In this document: positions 25,901 through 34,799 of the stretch, in pieces
Numbering within the stretch: the first letter of the stretch is position 1
Layout: each line of letters starts with the position of its first letter
NCBI GenBank assembly: GCA_026874595.1
Contig: CM049322.1
Location: forward strand, 31,251,340 to 31,315,339
Reading direction: 5' to 3'
Length of the DNA stretch: 64,000 bases
Source of the DNA: Sipunculus nudus
Taxonomy: Eukaryota > Annelida > Sipuncula > Golfingiida > Sipunculidae
Translations under genes and position numbers: made by a program
Notes under the pieces: model-generated
What the model was told of the DNA's origin: nothing
Seen by the model: only the letters and a program-made list of their open reading frames with translations
Databases searched by the model: none

Positions 25901-27100
25901 ATCAAGAATGATTTCGTTTAAAAATTTAATCAATTTTTCCTTCGATCAATGCCCAGCCATCCTGAATATTTCATCAAAATCCGTTGATAACTTTTTGACT
26001 TATGTTGCTAACAGACGAATAAACAAAGCAACACCCGCAAAAACATAACCCCTGCCGTTAAATGGAGGTAATAAACAGGTAAAGTAGAATATATTTGCAG
26101 ACAAAAGCTAAGACTAAAGCTGATTAAAACAGGACTGATGACTATGAAAACAACGACAAACAACCAATGCAACCTCCTTTACGTTGATTTACTGACACTT
26201 TTCTGGGAAACGGAACGTACACGTGCAATGACGTCATTGTGCTTTATGAAGTCATGACTCTCTCTTCAAATATGGCCATATCGGCACCTACTAAATGTCC
26301 CAGTGCAAACGAATATGCAATAACCCCCCCCTTTTCCAAAAAAAAAGCTCATGGATCGACCCAAAAATTAAATCAATTGTTCCTTGTATTATTGCCGAGG
26401 TATCCTGTAAATTTCATCAAACCCCGTTGAGGACTTTCTTTTTGTATTATCGTGCTAACAGACAAACAGATAAACAATTAAACATACGCACCCAAAAACA
26501 TACCCCCCGCCGCTTGACTTGGCGGAGGTAAAAAATAATTATAATAATTGAATCAACCTTAGCAATGGCTCTATTTCTTAAGGTATAAGGTAAGTTTAAA
26601 CAGATATATACATGAAACTGTGGAAAATTTCAAATGCCTGGCAGAAGTTCTTATATCCATGACCAAATGCCCAAATAGTTAGGCACGAACATGCGTAAAA
26701 GGACCTGTAAAGGTTTGCATAGAGGAATGTATTGTCGGTGTCTAAAAAAGTGACAGATTAGAAAGTCCATGCACAATGTGAGGCCTTCAGAAATGTTAAA
26801 TGTCGAGGGGTAAAACGCTCGGCTCTCTCCGCTGGCGACCCGGGGTCTATCCGCGGAGTGGTCATGAGAGTTGGATGTAGTTATCGGTCGAAGGCCATGT
26901 TTTTTTCTGGATTATCCGGTTTTCTCCAACCCTATACGGCTACCATCCAGTTCTGTGCTTGGTTAAAATACCTTTTTATACAATCCATGTAAAAATAATG
27001 TTATGTTTATTTAATTTGCTTTACAACATTAGAATTGTTAAGTTATAAATTTACAATTTATTTTACTATTTACTATTCAGGGTTTAAAATGAAGAGTTAA
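16867..27100 (+). CDS. Ig-superfamily type I membrane receptor gene, five exons, V exon damaged
   Basis: Five plus-strand pieces join in one consistent phase: 16867-16933 (signal peptide), 21522-21836 (V-like Ig), 22844-23122 (C2-like Ig), 25534-25623 (transmembrane) and 27081-27100 (tail and stop). Each junction has AG before and GTAAG after, and all introns are phase 1, the classic arrangement for shuffled extracellular Ig modules. The product would be about 250 residues: a cleaved signal, two Ig domains, one helix and a six-residue tail, WFKMKS. Such a tail cannot carry a signalling motif, so adhesion, ligand capture or partnering with another chain is more likely (inference). The first Ig exon has an in-frame TAG and an apparent frame change, so the locus may be a pseudogene or hold sequence errors. 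No orthologue name can be given. Confidence 0.7.
18140..18375. repeat. Diverged (TACA)/(TA)n low-complexity block
   Basis: Dense alternation of ACAC, TATA and ACATATAT units. The minus-strand reading frame over it is almost entirely Tyr, Val, Cys, Met and Ile and is an artefact. Confidence 0.9.
18545..18720. repeat. Diverged (TACA)/(CATA)n low-complexity block
   Basis: Second block of the same composition, separated from the first by about 170 bp of normal sequence. Confidence 0.85.
19871..21000 (+). mobile_element. pogo/Tigger-like DNA transposon, internally deleted
   Basis: The ends are inverted repeats beginning CAG: left CAGTCGCGACTTGACATTCC, right reading inward CAGTCGTGACTTGATAATCC. 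TA lies immediately outside both ends (19869-19870 and 21001-21002), the target duplication expected for Tc1/mariner/pogo. A motif like CTTGACAATCCGAC or CTTGCAATCCGACG recurs several times inside each end as subterminal repeats. Within is the C-terminal end of a transposase (20255-20509); the catalytic DDE core and DNA-binding region are missing, so the copy is non-autonomous. It lies in the first intron of the Ig gene. Confidence 0.85.
20255..20509 (+). pseudogene. C-terminal remnant of pogo/Tigger (JERKY-type) transposase
   Basis: The 84-residue frame starts MENGVGDLFQALNS. It then has an acidic serine-rich linker (DGGDSDSESEGE) and ends with an amphipathic stretch, TLRDTIEAMETGLRYIEE, before a stop. 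This order, a leucine-rich 'DLxxAL' segment, an acidic linker and a terminal 'ALxxLRRYLE'-type helix, is what Tigger/pogo transposases show after the DDE domain. The upstream frame (from 20135) has no DDE motifs. The minus-strand frame over the same bases is its shadow. Confidence 0.7.
21522..21836 (+). pseudogene. Ig receptor exon: V-like Ig domain, broken
   Basis: In the phase set by the signal exon the frame reads GMAQVTEVAEGGDVILNCTD, with the first Ig cysteine, but meets TAG at 21638-21640. Further on the expected second-cysteine motif is in a shifted frame: QNGAYVCFPMSQ at about 21725-21760. The original frame resumes as GDSEMYLSMQHVPG and ends phase 1 before GTAAGT at 21837. So at least one stop and two compensating frame shifts lie inside one exon. 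The shift points lie near short homopolymers (CCCAAAAGGGG), so read errors are possible; true decay is the alternative. The flanking splice sites are intact. Confidence 0.6.
22844..23122 (+). CDS. Ig receptor exon: C2-like Ig domain
   Basis: The uninterrupted phase 1-1 exon encodes about 93 residues. It opens with a B-strand motif NEGEQVSLQC with the first cysteine, has YSFTQDG where many Ig domains have a C-strand Trp (here Phe), and the F-strand TGNYRCLVNN with the second cysteine. It closes with NSVQLHVTG, the usual G strand before a domain boundary. The length fits one Ig module. It is the best-preserved host exon in the window. Confidence 0.82.
23196..23300 (+). mobile_element. Degraded half of the 4434-type MITE
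   Basis: ATAGTG is followed by GGCGACCACCCTGC, ACGACCATCCC and ACGACCACATTTTTTAGGCC, in the same order and spacing as the left half of the element at 4434-4611. The right end was not found. Confidence 0.5.
24890..25140. mobile_element. tRNA-related SINE copies in inverted pair
   Basis: The left arm (about 24890-25018) is a minus-strand copy and the right arm (about 25036-25140) a plus-strand copy. The right arm begins GTGTAGCCAAGTTGTTGAGG (box-A-like) and has GGTTCGATTCC (box B) near 25090, then TCTGTGTATACCATTTTCCA. The left arm carries the same words reverse-complemented: GGAAATCAAACC, then GGAAATGGTATACA, then AACCAGTATGGCTGTTCAT read on the minus strand. A G-run (about 25019-25031) separates the heads. 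The box A/B spacing and the lack of an acceptor-stem match argue for a SINE head, not a working tRNA. Confidence 0.65.
25534..25623 (+). CDS. Ig receptor exon: transmembrane segment
   Basis: The phase 1-1 exon follows a T-rich tract and CAG and ends before GTAAGT. It encodes VNPLSLGLPSW, then WPILIVIGSIGVGVLVSSIA, about 18-20 hydrophobic residues rich in Ile, Val and Gly, one membrane span. The extracellular stalk is only about ten residues. Confidence 0.75.
25830..26078 (+). repeat. Dispersed non-coding repeat, 'ACATAACC...GGAGGTAA' tail, copy 1
   Basis: The block ends CATAACCCCTGCCGTTAAATGGAGGTAA after a phrase about TTGATAACTTTTTGACTTATGTTGCTAACAGACGAATAAACAAA (given here split: GTTGATAACTTTTTGAC and GCTAACAGACGAATAAAC). 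The second copy at 26310-26535 has the same words in order. It has no coding capacity and lies in the fourth intron of the Ig gene. Confidence 0.6.
26310..26535 (+). repeat. Dispersed non-coding repeat, copy 2
   Basis: It has AATCAATTGTTCCTTG, AAATTTCATCAAACCCCGTT, GTGCTAACAGACAAACAG and ends CTTGGCGGAGGTAA, matching copy 1 about 460 bp upstream. The reading frames over it are incidental. Confidence 0.6.
26797..26990 (+). mobile_element. tRNA-headed SINE, family 2, copy 1
   Basis: GTCGAGGGGTAAAACGCTCG (box-A-like) and GACCCGGGGTCTATCC (worn box B) are followed by the body words GGTTTTCTCCAACC. It aligns with the copy at 47036-47260. Its box B is damaged compared with that copy. It lies in the fourth intron of the Ig gene. 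Confidence 0.6.
27081..27100 (+). CDS. Ig receptor terminal exon
   Basis: After TTTACTATTCAG the phase-1 codon completes as Trp and the frame reads WFKMKS then TAA. An AATAAA at 27635-27640 could serve as the poly-A signal, giving a 3' untranslated region of about 550 bases. Splicing to another downstream exon cannot be excluded. Confidence 0.55.
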
Positions 27101-27659
27101 GGAGCAAGGACAAAATCCAAGGACACATCCTACATTGCCTTCAAAGCAGCCATGGTGTCACTTATGAAGACTCAGACGTGCAGAGGAATTAGTTGAGATA
27201 AGCCTACAAAGCAATATATCTTCTGAACAAATCATCATGGACAGTATTTGTGTCATTGGATTTATTATTTAGCTAAACTTTTTATGAATACATGTACTTT
27301 CCTTCTCTTTGAATTCTGAGTTTACACGCTTACGCTCATTGAATTATCATTCATGGACGTCTTTTTTTCGCACAACATCTTTACCTTGAGAAGCGGAGTG
27401 ATTAAATAGTAAGATTATTTATGGGTACTTTATTTGGAACTTTGAAAGATTACAGTATCAAGATGACACACTTAAAATGTTCTGGTTACATTATACTGAA
27501 CTTTTATGATAAAAATACGGTAACGAATTTATTAGAAATGAATCAATATAAAATTGATGATCGCATCGTTCATTGATCTGATTTGTTAAAATATAAATTC
27601 TGGATTGGAATTTCTTTAGATTTTTTTTTTTATGAATAAAAACTGAATATATATTATAG

Positions 27660-28680
27660 CATTAAAGGTATTTGCAATTATACACACTAAATGTTAACAT
27701 TAATGTTCTCTTCTTAGTAAAGAAGTTAAAAAAATATAATTTATTTTTCTATTTTAAAGACATAATTACCATGAGCAAGGCCTGAAGTAAAACTCTGATA
27801 AGAACCTTGCGTGTCAGCCGGAAAGAATACATTGACTTTTTATTGGCGGGATCCTGTAATGCAAACATCTTTGAAACTGAGTTCTAGTGCATAAGGCCTT
27901 TCAGGATGCCTCAAGTTTGGATAATCCTGTTCTAAATCGCTGGGAGAACACATGGCAAAATTAATATTAAATTATGAATTGAATAATTGGTCAACTGTGC
28001 TCACTACATATATAAAATTATCACTTTAAATGAACTAAATGTTTTAACATCAGATCGGTTTATGTGATTTTTAGAAAAGATAAAATGTCTTAAAGGTAAA
28101 CATTTTAAAAGTCCATTATACATATGTTTTTACTTTCAACCTCAGCACCTCAAGAGTCAGATATTTAATCCGTATTATATGGAGATTTTCAAAATCTACT
28201 TGTTAACCTTAAACATTACCTATGGCGATATTTTGCTGCTTTGAAGAAAATCTTACCTAACACTATCTACTGTTTTTATTTGAAAGAAACAAACCAGTAA
28301 TACATTTAGCAACTGTTCAATGGCCCGCTGGACAGGATGAGTAATGATTGACTTATGGGCAGGTGAGCTAGGGCAAACCCTCAAGAAATGCTTATGTTGA
28401 TTGCTATCCTCTTTTGTTGCACCAATCAGTCCAAATCAAGGTGGCTAGATGGCCAAATTACTAGTGGCCAGGGGCAGGGATCTTATGCGCCTGAGTTTGA
28501 CATTTACACACATGACATTAAGCATACAGGTCAACTCTTACCTATGATAAATGATTTAGAAAATGCAGCCGTTAGGATACTTCGAACCGTAGCAATCGTC
28601 TTTTTAAAAGTATTTCTTTTAAATTTGACCGCTTTTATATATCAACTATACACGCCTGTTCCATCGCAAGCTGTAATAAA
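27660..28680. other. Unassigned stretch after the Ig gene
   Basis: AT-rich, with no gene recognised. A 118-codon plus-strand frame at 28388-28744 runs into an AT microsatellite and has no domain. Confidence 0.5.

Positions 28681-28682
<2 letters not shown>

Positions 28683-28735
<53 letters not shown>
28683..28735. repeat. (AT)n microsatellite at a SINE 3' end
   Basis: About 26 AT units abut the 3' end of the minus-strand SINE arm that follows, suggesting that the microsatellite grew from the SINE tail. Confidence 0.95.
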
Positions 28736-28737
<2 letters not shown>

Positions 28738-28890
28738 TGTATGAATAGCCATACTGGTTCATTGTATAGAGATGGAACTGGTATACAATGAAAAGTCGGT
28801 CCACTGCTGATGAGAATCAAACCCATGATCTACCGATCTACCGTGACATCACTTCGCTGGTTCCTGTAATAATTTGCAAATACACAGAGG
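28736..28890 (-). mobile_element. tRNA-related SINE family 1, minus-strand arm
   Basis: Read on the minus strand: a worn box B (GGGTTTGATTCTCATCAGC), then ACTTTTCATTGTATACCAG, TTCCATCTCTATACAATGAA and CCAGTATGGCTATTCATACA, then AT repeats. This matches the arms at 24.9 kb and 42.3 kb. Confidence 0.65.
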
Positions 28891-29095
28891 GGCTGTGTAT
28901 ACCAACCAGCGGGCACTGGACGTTAATTCAACGTTAATTAAACGTTGTCAACATGTTTTCAACGTTGCCAACGTGTATTCAACGTTGAATCAACGTTGAC
29001 AACTTTTAAATGAACGTTGAATCAACGTCCAGTGCCCGCTGGGTAGTTCCATCTCTGTTCAATGAACCTGCATGACTAATCATATATATGTCTGT
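28891..29095 (+). mobile_element. SINE family 1, plus-strand arm interrupted by a MITE
   Basis: CTGTGTATACCA is split from GTTCCATCTCTGTTCAATGA by the MITE at 28906-29042. The arm then ends ATGAACCTGCATGACTAATC. With the minus arm it forms a head-to-head pair like the one at 24.9 kb, but here the plus arm lacks its tRNA head. Confidence 0.6.
28906..29042. mobile_element. 137-bp foldback MITE with CCAGCGGGCACTGGACGTT ends
   Basis: The left end CCAGCGGGCACTGGACG is the exact reverse complement of the right end CGTCCAGTGCCCGCTGG. Between them the motif CAACGTTGA and its relatives repeat about eight times, so nearly the whole element can fold back. It has no coding capacity and sits inside the plus-strand SINE arm. 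Confidence 0.8.
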
Positions 29096-30130
29096 GTATT
29101 CTCTTAAATTTCAGCTAATTAATAATGGATCAACGAAATAAATTATAATTGAATAAAAAAATTTATTGTTACAACATCTGTTATCGTGGAGTCTTATTTA
29201 GTAGAGTTTCTAAATTCAATAAATTAATACACAGTTACATTTCTAGCACCTGAAAATAATTGTAATTTTGTTTGTTTGTTCCTAAAAAGGTCTCGTAATA
29301 TTTATCTTGAACAAGATTTCATAAATTTATTAAAAATGCAAAAAGACAAAATATAAATCACATTTATAACTGTGCGTTACCTGAATTTGCTGGAATATGG
29401 AATATAATCATTCCGGAAGAAATAATCATATTTGTTTCCACTCTTAAATGGTTTCCTTTTGCGAAGAATTTTTTAATATATCTTGTAAATCTGCATAAAT
29501 CTTTCTATTGCAAATAAATCTCCATCTTGTTACACATTTGACCAAAGTTTCGGTGACCAGGCTCAAGATTTATGGAGGGAAATAAAAAGCTAGTATACAG
29601 GAAATTCGAGTTGAGTCTAATGTTTGCAAAATATTAATTAACTCAACAGTGCTCTACACTAGATACATATTCCTCTATTGGATGTTGTCAGTCCAGTTCC
29701 ATCACCCACTGGTTTGTACTCTGCACTGAAAACATCACGTGATAGAAATATATGGTGGTATGCGTTACACAGTTCAATATTGAATGACAAAGAAGAACTA
29801 GAGACCATAGGTCCAACGCTTGCCAGAAATCGAAAATGAAAGACAGACAGACAGAAAGATGAGCATATAGAAATCATCACTTGAATAACTCATATTCATC
29901 GAGGAAATAGAACAATAACAAGATATGGTAACTGGTAACTCGGAACTTCATTCCGAGCGCCTTTATCAAGGGGCCAAAGGCCATGGAAAATGAGAAAAGT
30001 TTGTGTTTGATCAAGATATTATGTTGCCTAGGCAGTCTGTCACTACATTCACTACCATTCGGGTAAAATTGCATTTACATATATGAATAAGGACTTCAGA
30101 ATGGGCCAGTAGGCACAATTTTACCCTGAG
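29096..30130. other. Unassigned stretch
   Basis: AT-rich, with no gene recognised. From about 29.55 kb phrases such as CTTGCCAGAAATCGAAAATG and the GACAGACAGACAG run point to the edge of the repeat family that fills 30.1-33.1 kb. Confidence 0.45.
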
Positions 30131-32164
30131 ATAGGTAGCCATGGTAAAGGTAGGACAAAGCCACGTGTCTATAAAATTAAGGCCATGGATCCTTATTTTA
30201 GATGCTGCGAGTAAAATTGTTATATGGTTAGCAAATTTAGAGATATAGCAGAAAAAATTGTATGTTGAGGTGTATCCTGTGCAACGCCCCCTGGTGGGCA
30301 TTTTTCATAAATAAAAATAAGGTTTTCCAGCTTATATAACATAACGTAAAATTTATGTTTCAAAGCGATTACAAAAAAAATGAGGTCTCGAGGACACATA
30401 AAGTGATATATCGAAAACATTTCAAGTTCCGCAACATTTACCCTCAATTAGGCAGCCATGGTAAAAACAGGATAAGACCTTTTGACCTTGTAGGTAGTGC
30501 CAAGGATCCTAATTTAAGATACTGCGAGGACAGTTGTAATATGGTTAGTAATTTTAGGGATAGAGCACAGATAAGATATGTTGAAGTGTTCCCTGTTCAA
30601 CGCCCCCTGGTGGTAATTATTAAAAACTGAAAATACTTTTGAGATAATAATGCATAAAGAAAAAAATGTCAGTGTCAAAGCGATTACTTAAATATTTGGG
30701 AGTCTAGCTGACCATAGAGTGATATCTCCCAAAATCTCATTTGACAAGATATTCTGCAAGATATAGCAAAACTTTGAAATAAAAGCTTGTATATCTTGTT
30801 AAATGTTCCCTGGTGCATAAAACTAGACCTCTTTAGTCTTAAAAATGAAAATGTTACAAAATTAAAGGCAAATTGCCGAGAATTTTACTCTTAAATAGGT
30901 CAACATGGTAACCGCAGAATGAGGTCAAGTGTACCCAGGAATCAGCCAATTGACCCTAGTTTTAGATCCAGTTATAAAAGTTGTGACATAGTTTATAGTT
31001 TTAAAGCTATGGGAGGAAAATATTTTTTTTCGAAGTAGTTGATCCCTGGTGGCTATATTCCAAAATTAAAAAAATAAACAGTTTCAAGATTTTTCTGTAT
31101 TAAATATAATGTATACGATTTTAAGCAATCACTTAAAAATTGGGGCCTCTAGGGCTTCATTAATGTAATATCCCGTACAGCTCCCCCTGGTGGTCATTTT
31201 TGGATTATCAATTACACTCTATATGATGCAAAAAAAAAAAACTAGAAATCTCTAACTTTACAATGACCAAGTTACAAATATAAGGTAAACAAATTTGAAA
31301 TTTCATGGATGTGCTTTATAATTACGTAACCATGGTAACATGAGACTGAGGCAGTTGTGCATTAAGGTAAAAGGCCAATTAATGGCAAATAAATGAGCTA
31401 TAGCTTATGCAGCTACGACCAATCTTGACAAAGTCATGAGGAAAATGCCATTTTTTAGGAATCTTAATGACCCTAAGGTTGTCTTTTGACCCATAATGAC
31501 CAAAAACAATAGGCTTCTATTGGGGACAACTATATAGTGATCATATAAGTTTGAGAGCAATTAATGCAATACTGTGACCTGCAGAGTGGGCACAAACAGA
31601 GAGACAAAGAGATGAAGTGAAATAGGTCAAAGTCAAATTATTCTTTTATATTATGAAGATAGAACAGGAGAATAAAATGAGCAACTGTTTATGTGGATCC
31701 TAATGCAGAAATTTGCTGCATATTTCAAACGTCGTTGCTAATTAACAGTTAATTAGCGGTTAGTTAACAGCTAGTTAGCAACTGGTTGAGATTTTCTCAT
31801 GCATATCCGAAACTACTAAGTAATGAATATTCATGAATTTCCCTTAACAACTTGAGGTACATCATATAATGAGGATAGGAAGGAGGATAAACTTGGGAAG
31901 TAATTGCTAGTTTGTGAGGTTATTGCCAAGTTGCTGAATAATTGCAAATTTGTCAAGCTGCTGCTAAGCGTTACCCCATTTTAGCGGCTACTTTACAACT
32001 TCTCGACTTACAGCTAACTTAACAACTTATACTAGACCACTCGTCGACTTCTCAACAACTTTGCAGCTTATTAACAACTTCACAATTTCTTCACGACTTT
32101 GGTAAAATCATCGGTGCATAGTTTTGCCAGTTCTTTATGCCAGTCATGACTTAGGAACTTCTTT

Positions 32165-32425
32165 ACGGCTTCACAGCTTTTTTGCAGCTTTGCAGCCTCT
32201 TAACAACTTAGGTTCATTAAGTACATTTACTTATTGTAACCAGGATATAATTGCATAAAGATATTTAATTTCTCTCTATGATGAACAAATAAATAATGGT
32301 ATGACCCTTAAAGGGCTTTGGGCAAACTTGTATACCACTAAGCTGTATTCGGAAGTTGATTGAGAAGGACAAACAAATGAAGGTATGCTGAATTTGAAAA
32401 ATTTAGAACCAAAACAGACAACTTA
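32165..32425 (+). repeat. 264-bp-offset tandem duplication, copy 1
   Basis: The block from the GCAGCTTTGCAGCCTCT area through GTGTATTCGG-type sequence to AACCAAAACAGAC repeats at 32430-32690 with a 264-base offset and roughly nine in ten bases identical by eye. Confidence 0.85.
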
Positions 32426-32429
32426 TGTA

Positions 32430-32690
32430 CGGCTTTGCAGCTTCGTTGCAGCTTTGTAGCCTCTAAACAACTTAGGTTCATTAAGTACATTCCATTATTG
32501 TAAACCAGGACAAAATTGCATAAAGAGATTTAATTTCTCTCTATAATGAACAAATAAATAATTGTATGACCCTTAAAGGGCTTTGGACAAACTTGTATAC
32601 CACTAAGCTGTATTCGGAAGTTGATTTAGAAGGACAAACAAATGTAGGTATATTGAATTTGAAAAATTTAGAACCAAAACAGACGGAGGG
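32430..32690 (+). repeat. 264-bp-offset tandem duplication, copy 2
   Basis: Second copy; it shares ACTTAGGTTCATTAAGTACA and TGTATACCACTAAGCTGTAT exactly with copy 1 and differs by small indels. A reduced third echo of the 3' words (ATGTTGAATTCGAAAAATTG) follows at about 32692. Confidence 0.85.
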
Positions 32691-33229
32691 TATGTTGAAT
32701 TCGAAAAATTGAGAACCAAAACTGACAGACGAAGGGATGTACAAAAAAAGTAGGCCAAGGTCAGATTATTATTTTAGATCATCAAAAATGGACAAGCGAG
32801 AAAAATGAGCTAAAGTATATGTGGATACGGCCATTTATGACCAAATCATGAAGAAAATAAAACATAGGAGGGCTTGTTAATGACTTTGACTTTTGAGCTT
32901 TGACCATTCCTGACAAAATCCAAAATGGGATAATATAATTCTACGAAATGTACAGATTTCAGGACGGTTTTTATCTAAGTACATAAGTTTCAGGGCAATA
33001 ACTTGTACATTGCATCCTGTAGAGTGCGGCCAAACATACATACATATAAACAGAAAGACAGAACATTTATCACGGCATTTCTCCTATTGATAAAATACAA
33101 CACATACATTTAGATTGAAATAGCCGAAAGGTCTGTCCGACTTTTGAATAAGTCTTTCATTTAAGATGAAACATGTTATACTGCCAGTCATTGGGCAGCC
33201 CTTGCTGGTTACAAAGCTTCACTTGGGCT

Positions 33230-33480
33230 TTAAATCATCCAGCCATTTATTACGCTGCGATTCTAGCTATTAGGGGTCAGGGACTTCTGCAACTGGGTAG
33301 GCTGCACATAGCTAGACCATAGCCCATCCAGCTATTTAGCAAGTGCTGACGCAAGTGCATTGGATAAAGGCTGTCATTCAGTGCTTTGGACACCTGTGTG
33401 AGGAATTTAAATATGATTCGCCTTTCGACAAGCAGCCAGTGAAGTTGTTTTAGAGCAGGTGCGATGCTCACATAATCATT
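33230..33480 (-). pseudogene. L2/CR1-like LINE ORF2 C-terminal fragment
   Basis: The minus-strand frame reads MSIAPALKQLHWLLVERRII then FKFLTQVSKALND. This is the segment after the reverse transcriptase in L2/CR1-like LINEs, where 'LHWLPVxxRIxFK' followed by 'KALN' is highly characteristic. The frame loses similarity after about residue 35 and ends at a stop. No tail is seen in the correct place. The fragment is a 5'-truncated insertion or a leftover of a larger one. Confidence 0.65.
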
Positions 33481-33689
33481 TTACTTATGGATCCTATCTG
33501 GTCTTTTGACATGTTGCTTTTTTTATCAATCGAGCACTGCTCCGTGGCAACATCAACTGTATCCACCTGTTTCGCAGCTCTGCCGAACATATTGGTGTTT
33601 GCAAGAAACAGAACGCGTATTTCTCCTGCAATACATAAAGCAAAACAACAGTTTCTATTAAAAACGTGTGTCAAAGTAATATTGAGAAT

Positions 33690-34150
33690 AGCAATCTATT
33701 AAAAATAATGAAAAATAAAATATAATTAGATAATAAAAATAATATGAAAGTATAATAATAATAATAATAATAATTATTATATCACAGATTAGTTGAAGTG
33801 ATGACAGTAAAATAAAATATAACATAATTAATTGGATTTTGAAACCACAAAATGTGATGTCAAGATCGGAGAAGTAGGTATCATGCAATTGTGCAATAAT
33901 CTCCTGTGGACCAATCAACAGAATTGCAAGTCTATTAATTAATAATGAAAAACAATAAATATGCTTAAATAATAAATTCATATGAAAATATGATAATAAA
34001 AATAATATCCCAGATTAACATAAGTGGTGTCAGTTTAAATTCAAATGTAAATATTATTTAATTTTGAAACCACAGAATGTTATATCACGATCAGAAAGGT
34101 AAATGTCATGCACTTCTGCAGTAACCTCCTGTGTACCAACTTTATTGTGG
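33690..34150 (-). repeat. Tandem duplication (about 226-bp period) of the endonuclease end
   Basis: The segment 33690-33920 and the segment 33925-34150 are diverged copies. Each has GAAACCACA(A/G)AATGT, a CTCCTGTG-ACCAA end and an AATAATAT-rich AT tract. Both encode, on the minus strand, a version of GxQExxAxxHDxYxSDxDIT then FCGFKI. An ATA/TTA microsatellite (33757-33780) lies in one copy. Confidence 0.7.
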
Positions 34151-34625
34151 TATATATGGTCTATAAGGGTACCTCTGTCGGTCGTAGGCTGCCTTAAAAG
34201 TGTCCATATGCGAATCTTTCATTAATATAGATAATTTGCTATCTTGTTTCTCATTCAGGTCATCATTAAAGTCGCCCAATACAAACACTGGCAATGTCAA
34301 GGACAAAGAGGCGATAACAGTAGGAAATCTTCGGCAAAGGTGTTCAAGATGATATGACGGTTTTCTGTAACAACCACAATCAGTTTTTGATTCTTTAACG
34401 TTGAACTGCACAATTTTACACTCCAACTCCTCAGACTCGACGGTATATTTCTCTGGTTGTAAGTTCTGCTTAACAAATACCAAAGCACCATGCAGTCCTC
34501 TGTGGTTCTGTTCAGATGGTACATTACATCTGAATATGTCAAACTGGTACTTCTAAGAAAAAATATACATTTTTTGCTCATCAGTCAAATATGTTTCGGT
34601 GAAACACATTACATCCGTTCGTTTT
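33836..34625 (-). pseudogene. Helentron APE-type endonuclease domain
   Basis: In order on the minus strand: TDVMCFTETYLTDEQ (about 34.6 kb, the catalytic-Glu 'ET' motif), VFVKQNLQPEKY, then LPVFVLGDFNDDLNEKQDSK (about 34.26-34.29 kb, the 'GDFN' motif). The domain ends with 'LSDRDITFCGFKI', where active enzymes have SDHD. The histidine is lost here (Arg), and in a second copy it is Leu. The N-terminal and middle parts lie in different frames. Confidence 0.65.
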
Positions 34626-34799
34626 TAAATGCGAGCCTGTCAAGCAGTCAACGGGTCTGGAATTGTTTGGATGAAATAGCGAATATTCAAATGCCCAATG
34701 ATTGTCAACTACTCGTATCGTTCTATCATATTCAGTTCTTTAGTTGGTATTGTGAGTTGTCGCATTTCCTACATTTCAGACTCAATCCTCTTGTCAGCC

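Larger units (their letters stand above)
30130..33060 (+). repeat. Non-coding repeat family block A (CTCF-like and RFX-like motifs)
   Basis: The block consists of diverged units of a few hundred bases sharing ordered words: a CCATGGTAA motif in a 'TAGGTCACCATGGTAAC' setting, 'TTGACCCTAGTTT', 'GCCCCCTGGTGG', 'AATGAGCTATAG', 'TTCTTGACAAAG', 'ACAATAGGCTTCTATTGGGG' and 'GACAGAC' runs. The same words in the same order fill 44.9-47.7 kb. No protein is encoded. A low-complexity segment of CAACTT/CAGCTT words (31.7-32.2 kb) and a 264-bp duplication (32.17-32.69 kb) lie inside. Its class is unknown; it could be a long non-autonomous element or a diverged satellite. Confidence 0.65.

Noticed and set aside
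28388-28826. Plus- and minus-strand frames over the AT array
   Set aside because: Their ends are Tyr-Ile repeats from the AT microsatellite, and the rest lies in SINE or unassigned sequence.
30355-30630. 91-codon plus-strand frame
   Set aside because: It lies within the non-coding repeat family and is not conserved in the sister units at 45-47 kb.
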